A stretch of 57,321 bases of DNA from a virus. Location: positions 1-57,321 of IMG/VR virus record IMGVR_UViG_3300037502_001747; one strand, 5' to 3'. Position numbers and translations under genes: made by a program. The notes under the pieces were generated by a model. It saw only the letters and a list, made by a program, of their open reading frames with translations. It was not told the origin of the DNA and made no database searches. This document shows, in pieces, positions 1-7,519 of the stretch; positions within the stretch are counted from its first letter, which is position 1; the number at the start of each line of letters is the position of its first letter.

Positions 1-127
1 GGCGTCGGTGTCGAAGGTGACCACGGTCTTCACTGCCTCGACCGGGATGCCGCGCAGCGACAGTTCCTTCTGGTAGGCAGCCATGCCCTTGAGCGCAGCC
101 GGGGTGATCTGCAGCAGGTAGATCGGA
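1..127. repeat. Contig-end overlap, left copy
   Basis: Identical to 57195-57321. It lies inside one open reading frame that continues without a break across the junction. Its length of 127 is a common assembler k-mer size, so I read it as a circular-contig artefact and not as a biological terminal repeat. The circle is 57,194 bp. Confidence 0.95.
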
Positions 128-588
128 CCCGTCGGGTCGTTGGCAGCCACGACGGCCAGTCGCTTCTGGTCGGCGCAGGCTTTGACCTGCTGGCCCATCG
201 GCGTGATCTTGGAACCCCACGCATTCATCGGGCACCCTGCACAGGTGTCGTTCTGCGGGTCGCTGCTCTCCGGGTGCGGGCGCAGGCCATCCAGCGAGTA
301 GCAGTCCGGCGAGGACGGCTCACTGTCCGGGGTCCACTGCTTTGCGTAGTACGTCTTTGACAGACGGGGGTTGGCACCCACGATCACGACGGGCAGCTTG
401 GTGTCTTCGAGCACCGTCTCGGTGCCGCTCTCGACGATACGGAACCGGCTACCCTTGATGGAGATGCGCGGGAAGTCAGCGCCACCAGTGAGGCCACCCG
501 CCAGAGCGGACGACAGGGCCGAGGGTTGGCCCACCACCTTCGCGAGGTGGGCGGGGATTTGGATGTTGGTCGGTACGATGTTGCTCAT
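1..588 (-). CDS. SSB-like phage protein, N-terminal part (continues through the junction to 56796)
   Basis: The gene starts at ATG 588 (AGAGGA ribosome site four bases upstream), runs to base 1 and continues in frame at 57194, ending at 56796, for 328 residues in all. The N-terminal two thirds are folded-looking, with a cysteine cluster (one Cys, then CAGCP, then another Cys about 20 residues on) that suggests a metal site. The last ~80 residues are Ala/Pro/Lys-rich and end in a strongly acidic tail, MEDMDLDD. An ordered core, a flexible linker and an acidic C-terminal tip are the architecture of phage single-stranded DNA-binding proteins such as T7 gp2.5. It is co-oriented with the primase-helicase, DNA polymerase and nucleases. 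The SSB role is inferred from this architecture and context; no specific family was recognised. Confidence 0.6.
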   Translation of the reverse strand, partial: MSNIVPTNIQIPAHLAKVVGQPSALSSALAGGLTGGADFPRISIKGSRFRIVESGTETVLEDTKLPVVIVGANPRLSKTYYAKQWTPDSEPSSPDCYSLDGLRPHPESSDPQNDTCAGCPMNAWGSKITPMGQQVKACADQKRLAVVAANDPTGPIYLLQITPAALKGMAAYQKELSLRGIPVEAVKTVVTFDTDA

Positions 589-607
589 GGTATCCTCTCG
601 GTGAGCG

Positions 608-883
608 TTACTTGGTGATGCGCGTGGCGGCCATCTTAGCCACCAGCTGAGGGCCGAGGTCCTCGGCCGTTTGGGAGTACGTCGCCTCGATCATGTCCGG
701 ACCTTGGCTGTTGTACACCCGGCGGCAGATCAGGAACCCATTGGTGATGGGGATCACAGACAGCGAGATCAGGTTGTCGTAGGACGACAGGTGGTGCAGC
801 AGTGACATCGGGGTGACAGCGTCAGTCGCCACACCAAGCGAGCCCACGTTGTTGCGCCCCATGAGCCTGCGCAGAAGTTTCAT
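608..883 (-). CDS. Hypothetical protein, 91 aa
   Basis: I do not recognise this family. The protein begins with a basic stretch (MKLLRRLMGRNN), then a mixed hydrophobic/polar body without a clear membrane segment. Its start overlaps the stop of the upstream gene by four bases (ATGA), which supports both the start and translational coupling. It sits between a coiled-coil phage protein and the SSB-like gene in the replication operon. Confidence 0.65.
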   Translation of the reverse strand: MKLLRRLMGRNNVGSLGVATDAVTPMSLLHHLSSYDNLISLSVIPITNGFLICRRVYNSQGPDMIEATYSQTAEDLGPQLVAKMAATRITK

Positions 884-1281
884 TCGTCCCCTCCCGTAGG
901 TTTGCGGATGTTGATCCCGATCTTGGTTCCGTAGGTGATACCGGGCGGTACGCTCCCGGTCTCGTCCAGCTGTGCGCGCACGGCCGTCTTGCTCACCCGC
1001 TTCTCCAGCATGTCGTACGCATCATGCGTCTTGATGTAGGAGAGCACCGCGTCCCAGTCTGCGACGTTGGCGAAGTCCGTGGTGGTGACGAAGGCCGTCC
1101 CGGACGTGGTCTTGAAGGAGGTCACTCCGTCCTGATCCGCCTTCTGCATGAGCCATGCTTCCAGCTTCGCCATCTTCGCCTTGATCTCGTCGACATCCGC
1201 CTTGACGCTGGCTTCCAGAGCCTCCTTCTTGCGGCGAAGTTTGACGTAGGTGCCTACCACCTGCTCGACTGTGAAGGTCAT
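880..1281 (-). CDS. Conserved phage protein with N-terminal coiled coil, 133 aa
   Basis: I chose ATG 1281, which overlaps the upstream stop and follows a GGAGG site; the frame is open further upstream but that part reads as out-of-frame shadow. Residues ~10-45 are rich in Lys/Glu/Ala heptads and look like a coiled coil. The rest (…GVTSFKTTSGTAF…ADWDAVLSYI…LEKRVSK…) matches the pattern of a widespread phage family of unknown function found beside replication genes. The C-terminus is short and charged. A structural or single-strand-DNA-related role is possible but not shown. Confidence 0.75.
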   Translation of the reverse strand: MTFTVEQVVGTYVKLRRKKEALEASVKADVDEIKAKMAKLEAWLMQKADQDGVTSFKTTSGTAFVTTTDFANVADWDAVLSYIKTHDAYDMLEKRVSKTAVRAQLDETGSVPPGITYGTKIGINIRKPTGGDE

Positions 1282-1505
1282 TCCATCCTCCAGACCCGCA
1301 CGCCCCAGCTGCCCTCGCTCTCCACCTTGGCGGTGACGAACCGGGCGCCAAGCCGGGCACCCGCCCGCTTGCACAGCGCCGACATCTGAGCGGTGTCCTT
1401 GTTGGCCACGAAGAAGCTGTCACCAGCGTCCATCTTGTCGAACGGATACTTCCACCGCACGTGCTTCTCGGGCAGCGGGATGCCCTTGTCGATAACAATG
1501 GTCAT
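1278..1505 (-). CDS. Small phage protein, 75 aa (DUF7303-like)
   Basis: It opens with a proline-containing segment (KGIPLPEKHVRWKYPFDKM) followed by DAGDSFFV, a pattern I associate with a small phage family of unknown function (DUF7303-like, from memory). The basic C-terminal half (CKRAGARLGARF) could contact nucleic acid. It overlaps the downstream gene by four bases and is separated by a single base from the helicase gene upstream. Confidence 0.65.
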   Translation of the reverse strand: MTIVIDKGIPLPEKHVRWKYPFDKMDAGDSFFVANKDTAQMSALCKRAGARLGARFVTAKVESEGSWGVRVWRME

Positions 1506-1506
1506 G

Positions 1507-3054
1507 TCATTCCTTTCCCATCTGGGCGATCAGGTCGAGGAGCACGCCCTGCAACTTCTGCTTATTCTGCAGACGCTGGTATATACGGTGCTCGACCTCA
1601 GTTGCTTCTATGTGCACTACGTTCGACACATGCTTCTTGCCGATACGTTCTACACGTCCGTTGGCTTGAACATACTGTTCGTTACTGGTGATAGGTCCAT
1701 ACCATACAACAGTTGACGCCGCTGTCAAGGTCAATCCATGCGCCATTGTTGCCGGGTGTGCGATAAGAACGCGCGGGTCGCGCGAGTTCTGGAAGTTGTA
1801 GAAGATGCTGTTCCGCTTGGCCGACGACACCTCGCCGTTAACCACAGCCACGCTCCAGTCCTTGGACAGTTCGCGCTCCAGCATCCGCAGGGTGCCTGTC
1901 AGGGGGACGAACAGGATGACCTTCTCGCCTGCCTCCTCGATCACCTCGCGCACTGCGTTGATGCGCGGCTTACAGTCCAGTTCGAGCGGCTCTCCGTTCT
2001 CCCCGTAGGCCACGCCCAGCGCGATCTGGATCAGCTTCTGCGCCTTGACCGCCTCGTTCACTGCCGTGATGGTGCCGCCCTCGACCTCGGTGACCAGCTG
2101 CCGCAGCATCTGCTTGAAGTGCTTGGCCTGATCCGGGGTCAAGTCCACCTTGCGCGTCTGCGTGATGGTGTCCGGCAGGTCGAGACAGTCCTCACGGGTG
2201 AACCTGATGGATGGTTGGAGCACGTGCTTCACAACGTCCACGCTCTCGGGCCGGGGCACGAACTTCCACTGGCCGATCTTCATCATGACCTGCTCACGGA
2301 ACCCGGTGAAACTCTTGGACATGTGCGGGCTATCGACCAGCTTGGCCAGTGCCCATGCGTCGGTCGGTTCGTTGGGGGTGGGTGTGCCTGTCATCAGCCA
2401 CAGTCGCATGTTGGGCTGCACCTGCAGCCAGCGATAGAACTGCTTGAAGCGCCGGGTCGATGGGTTCCTGTACACCGCCGCCTCGTCGATGATGACGAGG
2501 TCGAACTTATCCAGCGCCTCCTTGGCGATGATCGGGAAGCCGTCGTGGTTGATGATGTAGAAGTCTGCGTCGGTATCCAGCAGCTTGAGCCTGCGCTTGG
2601 CGTCACCGTAGAGGGTCACCGACTTGCGGTGGTAGAACTCCTTGAAGATAGCGTCGGCCCACACTCGCTCCAGTGTGGAGAGAGGGGACAGGATCAGCAC
2701 CTTTTTGATCACGCCCTTGTTCATCAGGAAGTCGGCTGCCCACAGGGAACTCACCGTCTTGCCAGTGCCGATCGAGTTCAGCACCAAACATCTTTTGTGC
2801 AGCGTGAGGAACTCAGCCGTGGACTTCTGGTGAGAGTAGGGGGTGAACCGGCCGGGCCAGTCGTACTGATATCCAATCGGTGATGGCGGGTTGAACCCCA
2901 GTTCCTTGAGGCGCTGCATCTCCTGCACCCGGTGCGGCATGACCACGATGCGGGGATCGGACGGAAGTTGGCGGGCCTTGGGTATACACTCCAGTACCCT
3001 ACTGGGGTCATTCAGCTTGAGGGCGACTGCCTTCGCCTCCTGCACGACGAGCAT
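1507..3054 (-). CDS. SNF2-type superfamily 2 helicase/translocase
   Basis: 515 residues, a usual size for phage SNF2-like ATPases. All core SF2 motifs are visible: motif I SIGTGKT (94-100), motif II DEAA (190-193, a DExx box), motif III TGTP (~222), and motif VI QANGRVERIGK near residue 465, where the arginines act as the finger. The N-terminal ~80 residues (…YDWPGRFTPYSHQ…) match the Q-motif region of phage relatives. It probably remodels DNA during replication or recombination. ATG 3054 has an AAGGGAG site and overlaps the VRR-NUC gene by 47 bases. Confidence 0.9.
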   Translation of the reverse strand: MLVVQEAKAVALKLNDPSRVLECIPKARQLPSDPRIVVMPHRVQEMQRLKELGFNPPSPIGYQYDWPGRFTPYSHQKSTAEFLTLHKRCLVLNSIGTGKTVSSLWAADFLMNKGVIKKVLILSPLSTLERVWADAIFKEFYHRKSVTLYGDAKRRLKLLDTDADFYIINHDGFPIIAKEALDKFDLVIIDEAAVYRNPSTRRFKQFYRWLQVQPNMRLWLMTGTPTPNEPTDAWALAKLVDSPHMSKSFTGFREQVMMKIGQWKFVPRPESVDVVKHVLQPSIRFTREDCLDLPDTITQTRKVDLTPDQAKHFKQMLRQLVTEVEGGTITAVNEAVKAQKLIQIALGVAYGENGEPLELDCKPRINAVREVIEEAGEKVILFVPLTGTLRMLERELSKDWSVAVVNGEVSSAKRNSIFYNFQNSRDPRVLIAHPATMAHGLTLTAASTVVWYGPITSNEQYVQANGRVERIGKKHVSNVVHIEATEVEHRIYQRLQNKQKLQGVLLDLIAQMGKE

Positions 3055-3337
3055 GTATCCACTCCCTTACTTGCTCAATGGTTGTCTTGTCATAGACCAC
3101 GAAGCATTTGCCTCCGGCCTTCTCGATGTCCGCCATGCACTTGATCTGCAGGGCAGTGGGCTTCTTAGTGGCATCTGCTTTACACTCGATGCCCACGAAC
3201 AAACCTTCCACGACCGCAACTCGGTCTGGAATACCAGCCCCACCAAATGGTCCGGCCTGCGGGGGGTAAAACCACACCCGCTCGGCCTTCAACATTCTAT
3301 CGAGGGCAGCCTTCACTTTGCTCTCGGGGGTCGCCAT
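3008..3337 (-). CDS. VRR-NUC domain nuclease, 109 aa
   Basis: A single-domain protein of the length usual for phage stand-alone VRR-NUC enzymes. It shows GGAGIPDRVAVV, then FVGIECKADA with the catalytic-type E-x-K, then TALQ, in the order of the PD-(D/E)XK core. Such proteins cut branched DNA in phage replication and recombination. I chose ATG 3337 because the open frame upstream of it is arginine-rich shadow of the neighbouring gene. It lies between the Cas4-like nuclease and the SNF2 helicase, an arrangement common in phage replication cassettes. Confidence 0.9.
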   Translation of the reverse strand: MATPESKVKAALDRMLKAERVWFYPPQAGPFGGAGIPDRVAVVEGLFVGIECKADATKKPTALQIKCMADIEKAGGKCFVVYDKTTIEQVREWIHARRAGGEGSRPQAE

Positions 3338-3339
3338 GG

Positions 3340-4011
3340 TCAAGCGGCAAATTCGCAGAAGCCCTTGCAGGGGCAGAACTTGCACAGCCCGCTCGGCTTG
3401 GCGGGCCAGTTGTCTGTCTCCACTGACTTCTCCACTCGGTGGATGCGGGTCAGCAGCCGGGTCCACATGTCGTCGAGGTGCTCCCGCTTGTACGTCTCCT
3501 TGTCGGTGGCGTTCTCCTTGGTCCACACAAACATGGATGACACACGGTCGGCCGAGGGCCAGAAGCTGAACACCGCAAGGGCGAACATCTCCAGCTGATC
3601 GAAGTCGGGGCGGCGCTTGCCTGTCTTCCAGTCGATCACGATGGCCCTGCCGTTGGGGCGGATAGCCAGCACGTCCAGCTTGAAGCGCAGCCATGCGTCC
3701 GGTGCGAACCACGACGTGGGCTTGAGGTCACTGGTCAGGGTGTACTCCTGCTCGACGAGCAGCATCCCGCCACCCTTGGCGTTTTCGATCACCGTGTCGC
3801 ACAGCGGCTTGAGTGCAGCGGTCTCCTCCGGCAGGCCAGTGGCCGGAGCCTTGAGGTATTCTTCTAGCTGCTTGTGCACCCGCTCACCGTAGACCGTGGC
3901 CGTGCCCGGCTGGTCCTGCACCTCCTTGGTGACACGCTGGTGGTAGTACCTCTTGGGGCAGTTCTCGTACATCTTGAGGGCAGTGTACGAGTGGGCCAGC
4001 TTAACAGTCAT
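3340..4011 (-). CDS. Cas4/RecB-like PD-(D/E)XK nuclease with four-cysteine cluster
   Basis: About 223 residues. An early cysteine (CPKRYYH, near residue 18), a central nuclease core (…FKLDVLAI… followed by IVIDWKTGK, the D and D-x-K active-site pair) and three clustered C-terminal cysteines (CKFCPCKGFCEF) fit the Fe-S-bearing Cas4/AddB type of exonuclease. It most likely processes DNA ends in replication or recombination together with the polymerase and helicase next to it. ATG 4011 overlaps the polymerase stop (TGATG); a GTG at 4014 is the alternative start. Confidence 0.9.
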   Translation of the reverse strand: MTVKLAHSYTALKMYENCPKRYYHQRVTKEVQDQPGTATVYGERVHKQLEEYLKAPATGLPEETAALKPLCDTVIENAKGGGMLLVEQEYTLTSDLKPTSWFAPDAWLRFKLDVLAIRPNGRAIVIDWKTGKRRPDFDQLEMFALAVFSFWPSADRVSSMFVWTKENATDKETYKREHLDDMWTRLLTRIHRVEKSVETDNWPAKPSGLCKFCPCKGFCEFAA

Positions 4012-5876
4012 CACGTCTCTCCATAGGTGTCGGCCGTGCCTGCCTCGCAGGCGACGGGCAGGTCAGGCGCCCAGTCCGGTGGTGTGGACATGATAGCCAC
4101 GATGTCCTTCTCCGCCTGCTCGGCCCGGTCTTCAGGCACTACGCAGACGTTCTCGTCATGCACTTGGAAGGCGACGTGGTAACCTGCGTCCCTGATCTTG
4201 AGCATCTGCTCAGCCACCACGATGCGGGCCAGTGCTTGGGTTATGTTCTCCACAACCATCGCCCCGTAGATGCGGCTCTGGCCGGGGACTACCCCTCTGC
4301 CCACGTCCGTCGTGTCACCTGCCAGTCGTGCCTTCATCGCCCGGTCGAACATGCGGCGGTCTTGGATGTAGGTGAACTGTCGGTCGGTGGCTTGCAGCCC
4401 GTGGTAGCGCAGCTTCATCCCGTTGGGCAGGTTGATCCCCTCAGGATCGTAGGTCAGGATGTTGCCAATGCGCCCCTTGCGCCCCGCTACCATGCCCGAC
4501 AGGGCGTAGCCACACTCTCCCCACAGCTTGACGATGTGGTGGTAGCCAGTGCGATAGGTGTGGACCAGACGATCCACGTCCTCTTCCGGCAGGTCGACAG
4601 GCGGCTTGCCCCGCTTGAGTGTCAGCCCGAACTTGTCCGCGCTCATCCCGTAGCCCAGCCCGAGGATCGCAGCCTTACCCACGTGGCGTTCCAACTTGTC
4701 TGCCTTGCTGACCGGGCGACCGTAGAACTTGGTGGCGAACTCCGAGTACACATCCCGTCCTTCACGGAACTGCTGCACAAGATCAGCCTGCCCTGCGAGG
4801 TAGGCCACCATGCGGGCTTCGATCTGGCTGCTGTCGCAGCTGATGATCTTGTGTCCTTCCGGTGCCCGCAGTGCGTTGCGCAGTGCCCCACCACGGGGGA
4901 GGTTCTGTAGGTTCAGCTTCTCCCCACCAGAGAAGCGGCCGGTGTGTGCACCGTAATAGTTCAACATGATAGGCAGCCGGCCCCGGCGGCTCACGTCGAT
5001 CAGCCTCTTGGTGCGCGTCTCCTCCAGTGTGGACTTGAGTCCAAGCCGTGCGGTTACCAGCGTCTGGACCACGGGGTCAGGGTGGTCCTGCAACGCGATG
5101 AAGTCGAGGTCTGTCTTGGCGAAGGCGAACGTCTCCTTGCCAGTGGTGGCACTGGTCTTGGTCGGCGGCTCGACGCCACGCCTGCGCAGCAGCTTGGCGA
5201 ACTTGTCGTTGGACATGATGATGTCCTTGCCCTTGCCGCCCAGACTGTGCAGCAGCGCCAGCTTCCCTTCGAGGACCGTGTTCAGATGGCTACCCAGTAG
5301 GTCCTCATCCAGTTCCACCATCGGCTCGGTGTACATCCTGATGGTCGTGTCGATCACACGCAACTCGCTGACCGGGAACCCCTTCTTCAGTTTGCGGAAC
5401 AGTTCGTAGGTCAACTCGATGTCGTTGGCACAGTACTTCATGTAGGCTGCAAGTTCTGCGGAAGAGAAGTCCTTGCGCCGTTTGCCCAGAGCATGGGTGA
5501 CTTCCTCACCCTTGACACCCAACTCGTAGTGCTGGGCCAGCGCCTTGAGGCTACCGCCCACCGTGGCTTGGTGGAGGGGCCGCGCCATAGACAGAGTGTC
5601 CAGCCACAGCTTGGGCTTGACGCCGTAGTTCCATGAGAGGATGGCCCCGTCGAACATGGTGTTGTGGCAGAGGATCGCCTTGTCGCTGTAGTCCAGCGAC
5701 TTGAGGAACTTGCCTGCATCCGAACCGCTGTAGGTATCGACGGGTCCGTCGTTCACCTTAACGCCAACACCGATCACCTCGAACTGTGGGTCACGGATGT
5801 ATGCCTCGGTGGTGATCTTCGACAGGGAATAATCCTTGTCGTAGTATGTCTCGAAGTCGATCGTTACTATGTCCAT
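4011..5876 (-). CDS. Family A DNA polymerase with 3'-5' exonuclease
   Basis: 621 residues, short for the family because the 5' nuclease domain is absent, as usual in phages. The proofreading domain has Exo I DFE (D7, E9), Exo II HNTMFD (D76) and Exo III YCAND (Y148, D152). The polymerase domain has motif A CDSSQIEAR (D348), motif B KAAILGLGYG (401-410) and motif C VHDE (~573). Motif A carries Ser where Tyr is usual in DYSQIE, an odd but tolerated change. This is the replicative polymerase. ATG 5876 follows a GGGGAG site. Confidence 0.97.
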   Translation of the reverse strand: MDIVTIDFETYYDKDYSLSKITTEAYIRDPQFEVIGVGVKVNDGPVDTYSGSDAGKFLKSLDYSDKAILCHNTMFDGAILSWNYGVKPKLWLDTLSMARPLHQATVGGSLKALAQHYELGVKGEEVTHALGKRRKDFSSAELAAYMKYCANDIELTYELFRKLKKGFPVSELRVIDTTIRMYTEPMVELDEDLLGSHLNTVLEGKLALLHSLGGKGKDIIMSNDKFAKLLRRRGVEPPTKTSATTGKETFAFAKTDLDFIALQDHPDPVVQTLVTARLGLKSTLEETRTKRLIDVSRRGRLPIMLNYYGAHTGRFSGGEKLNLQNLPRGGALRNALRAPEGHKIISCDSSQIEARMVAYLAGQADLVQQFREGRDVYSEFATKFYGRPVSKADKLERHVGKAAILGLGYGMSADKFGLTLKRGKPPVDLPEEDVDRLVHTYRTGYHHIVKLWGECGYALSGMVAGRKGRIGNILTYDPEGINLPNGMKLRYHGLQATDRQFTYIQDRRMFDRAMKARLAGDTTDVGRGVVPGQSRIYGAMVVENITQALARIVVAEQMLKIRDAGYHVAFQVHDENVCVVPEDRAEQAEKDIVAIMSTPPDWAPDLPVACEAGTADTYGET

Positions 5877-5878
5877 TG

Positions 5879-6241
5879 CTACTCCCCTACCTTGTGCCTG
5901 TCGTCACTGCCGATCTTACGGCGCTCGTATGTCAGGAGGAAAGCGATACAACATGCAGCATGTGCAAGGTGTGAATACCCTGTCTCAGGATCATTGTCCT
6001 GCCCGCCCCACCATGCCCACATGTGGCGCATAAGTGCACCGAATGGACGGTGCCACGCCATACCCTTCTCCCAGTTACGAGCACTATACTTTACAGCGCC
6101 GTAAGTCAACACTCGCGCTGTCTCTTCGAGCAGTTCCGGCGGCAGCAGATCGTAACGGAGTTTGTCTCCGTCGAACTTGACGCCCTCTGATTGCATCAGG
6201 ATGCGCTCGTCGTTCCATTCGTCTAGTGCGGATTTGGTCAT
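5879..6241 (-). CDS. dATP/dGTP diphosphohydrolase-like protein (DUF5664, MazG/MazZ type)
   Basis: 120 residues with the signature of the DUF5664 family: FDGDKLRYDLLPPELLEE, VLTYGAVKYSARNWEKG, LMRHMWAWW and SHLAHAACC. Members include MazZ, which turns dGTP into dGMP in phages that replace adenine with diaminopurine. The all-alpha MazG-like fold uses the Glu/Asp/His residues seen here. No PurZ or DatZ gene is visible, so nucleotide-pool cleaning is more likely than a Z genome. A GGAGG site precedes the ATG, and the gene lies directly upstream of the polymerase. Confidence 0.8.
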   Translation of the reverse strand: MTKSALDEWNDERILMQSEGVKFDGDKLRYDLLPPELLEETARVLTYGAVKYSARNWEKGMAWHRPFGALMRHMWAWWGGQDNDPETGYSHLAHAACCIAFLLTYERRKIGSDDRHKVGE

Positions 6242-6261
6242 GTCGATCCTCCATGGTGGGG

Positions 6262-6367
6262 ATCGTGAGGGGCGCTAGGTTTCTATTGAAATGCCGTGGC
6301 GCAGTCAGATCAGTTTCGACCAGACACCGAATCCGCTATGAGCAGTTCGTTGCGCGCCCCTCACGAT
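6262..6367. other. Structured intergenic element bounded by a 14-bp perfect inverted repeat
   Basis: ATCGTGAGGGGCGC at 6262-6275 is repeated inverted at 6354-6367, enclosing 78 bases. On the leftward transcript the whole element lies between two genes and ends 20 bases before the DUF5664 start codon. The enclosed sequence can form smaller hairpins, for example around GAACTGC/GCGGATTC. No tRNA or named riboswitch was recognised. It occupies nearly all of the 6242-6371 gap. Confidence 0.65.
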
Positions 6368-6371
6368 GGGT

Positions 6372-6524
6372 TTAGCCCGTGGCCTTGGTAGCCGCAAGCA
6401 GTTTGTCAGTCAGTCTTTCGATCTCGTCGATAAGGGCCCAAGTGCCGGGGTCCACGCCGTCGGTCTGTAGTTTCGTTCGCAATCTCCTGCGCAAGTTTAA
6501 TAGACTGATCAGGTCTTGGTTCAT
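6372..6524 (-). CDS. Hypothetical protein, 50 aa
   Basis: This frame encodes a well-behaved small helical protein (MNQDLISLLNLRRRLRT… LIDEIERLTDKLLAATKA). It has a GGGAG ribosome site eight bases before ATG 6524. It overlaps the C-terminal half of the 73-aa frame at 6406-6627, whose tail in the overlap is arginine-rich and looks out of frame, so in the shared 119 bases this is the better coding candidate. Confidence 0.55.
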   Translation of the reverse strand: MNQDLISLLNLRRRLRTKLQTDGVDPGTWALIDEIERLTDKLLAATKATG

Positions 6525-6627
6525 CGGCTGTCTCCCATGGTTCGCAGGGTAGGCTCACCTTTGTGGTGCGGGCCACCTCGCCGGTGGTGTGCATGTAGAG
6601 TGGGTGCTCGACGGTGCGCTTCTTCAT
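6406..6627 (-). CDS. Hypothetical protein, 73 aa (C-terminal part doubtful)
   Basis: ATG 6627 overlaps the upstream stop (ATGA), so the start is well supported. The first ~40 residues look like real protein; the last ~30 (…RRRGPRHLGPYRRD…) look like the wrong frame of the 50-aa gene that overlaps them. Either two genes overlap by 119 bases or a frameshift has altered the end of this one. No family recognised. Confidence 0.5.
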   Translation of the reverse strand: MKKRTVEHPLYMHTTGEVARTTKVSLPCEPWETADEPRPDQSIKLAQEIANETTDRRRGPRHLGPYRRDRKTD

Positions 6628-6827
6628 CTCGTCCTCTTCGCCGAGTCGATCAGTGCGGACAGGATGAACTGTCCATGTGCCTTGGCGGCTGGGTGCTGGA
6701 TACCCTTGGCTCGGCGGTTGTTGTGGGCAATCGTGCTCACCAGCCGTCGGACCTCGGCCTTGCTCTCCTGCTTCGTGATGCTCTTGCGGATCAGGTGTTC
6801 GCCTTTCCAGCCTTCATCTTCTGCCAT
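6624..6827 (-). CDS. Hypothetical protein, 67 aa
   Basis: A short, basic, probably helical protein (…IRKSITKQESKAEVRRLVSTIAHNNRR…, split here by eye). No family recognised. Its stop overlaps the next start by four bases and its start lies inside the end of the upstream gene (37-base overlap). It belongs to the run of small accessory genes between the nucleotide hydrolase and the membrane/lipoprotein genes. Confidence 0.5.
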   Translation of the reverse strand: MAEDEGWKGEHLIRKSITKQESKAEVRRLVSTIAHNNRRAKGIQHPAAKAHGQFILSALIDSAKRTR

Positions 6828-7027
6828 GCCAGTTCGATCTCTTGTTCTTTGGTTAGGGTGGTGCGGCTTGCAGCCCTGATCCTGTTTACCTCGGACTCGT
6901 TCTGCTTCGCCATGTACATCAGCAAGTCCAGTTGCTCGTCGGTTAGCCAGACGCGAGGGGCGGGCTTGTAACCCGCCGCCCGCAGAGCTTGAGCCCCCGG
7001 AGACTTGAGCTCGCTACCGTTGCTCAT
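6791..7027 (-). CDS. Hypothetical protein, 78 aa
   Basis: An N-terminal Gly/Pro-rich stretch is followed by an amphipathic helical region (WLTDEQLDLLMYMAKQNE) and a charged tail. No family recognised. The start at 7027 overlaps the end of the 54-aa gene by 14 bases, consistent with the tightly overlapping layout here. Confidence 0.55.
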   Translation of the reverse strand: MSNGSELKSPGAQALRAAGYKPAPRVWLTDEQLDLLMYMAKQNESEVNRIRAASRTTLTKEQEIELAWQKMKAGKANT

Positions 7028-7178
7028 GGTCTTTGAAGAGTTCCAATTTGACCCCGCGTGACCGCCACGCGCCCTTGCGGGCGATGGCTTCGGCGTCCTG
7101 CATGTATTGCTCCCGGCCCCGCGTCCAATCGGCGTCCTGCGGGTGAAAGCCCGTGTCCTTCTTTCGCCGCATCGTCAT
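7014..7178 (-). CDS. Hypothetical protein, 54 aa
   Basis: Read directly from the sequence: ATG 7178 overlaps the upstream stop (TGATG) and the frame closes with TAG at 7014. The protein (MTMRRKKDTGFHPQDADW … KGAWRSRGVKLELFKD) is basic with no membrane segment. A longer frame over the same bases is out of register and has no supported start. Function unknown. Confidence 0.6.
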   Translation of the reverse strand: MTMRRKKDTGFHPQDADWTRGREQYMQDAEAIARKGAWRSRGVKLELFKDHEQR

Positions 7179-7519
7179 CCCCGGCCCTCCCTGATGGCGG
7201 CGAGGCTGTCACGGCAGCTTTCGCACAAGTCCTCTTCCTCGTAGCCCACCTCGTCCATGACGATACGCACGGCCTTATCAACGGCCTGACGGATCAACGC
7301 CCGCACCTCCGGCAACTCGGCCAGCACGGCGGGGGACAGGGGCGCGCGGGTGTTCCATGCGCGAGTGGCGGCGTCTAGCGTGTCCACCACGGCGGCTTCG
7401 GCGGGGCATTGGTCAGACGGGCAACCAATAATCCAAACGCCTTCGTGATACGCACCATAGTCCTTGGTGTATGCCTCGCCCCCGCAAAACGGACACGGCA
7501 AAAGTTCCGGCGTCGTCAT
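7175..7519 (-). CDS. Lar-like zinc-ribbon protein, 114 aa
   Basis: The N-terminus LLPCPFCGGEA followed by a second pair (CPSDQCPAEA) and an aromatic AWNTRA motif is the pattern of the Lar restriction-alleviation family, small zinc-ribbon proteins in many phages. The C-terminal half adds a helical region and a third CESC motif not found in the short Lar proteins. It may blunt type I restriction or simply bind nucleic acid; only the family resemblance is seen. Its start carries the 23-bp junction repeat. Confidence 0.7.
   Translation of the reverse strand: MTTPELLPCPFCGGEAYTKDYGAYHEGVWIIGCPSDQCPAEAAVVDTLDAATRAWNTRAPLSPAVLAELPEVRALIRQAVDKAVRIVMDEVGYEEEDLCESCRDSLAAIREGRG

Noticed and set aside
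1-127. The 127-bp end identity as a true terminal repeat of the virion DNA
   Set aside because: It falls inside a single gene that reads through it in frame, and its length equals a common assembly k-mer; a circular-assembly overlap explains it.
1738-2883. Long plus-strand frame opposite the SNF2 helicase
   Set aside because: The helicase motifs on the minus strand are complete; this frame is rich in His/Leu/Asp and has no domain or start signal.
6276-6353. A tRNA inside the inverted-repeat element
   Set aside because: Some tRNA-like fragments (a D-arm-like GTGGCGCAGTC, a T-loop-like TTTCGACC) occur, but no cloverleaf with anticodon stem could be built.
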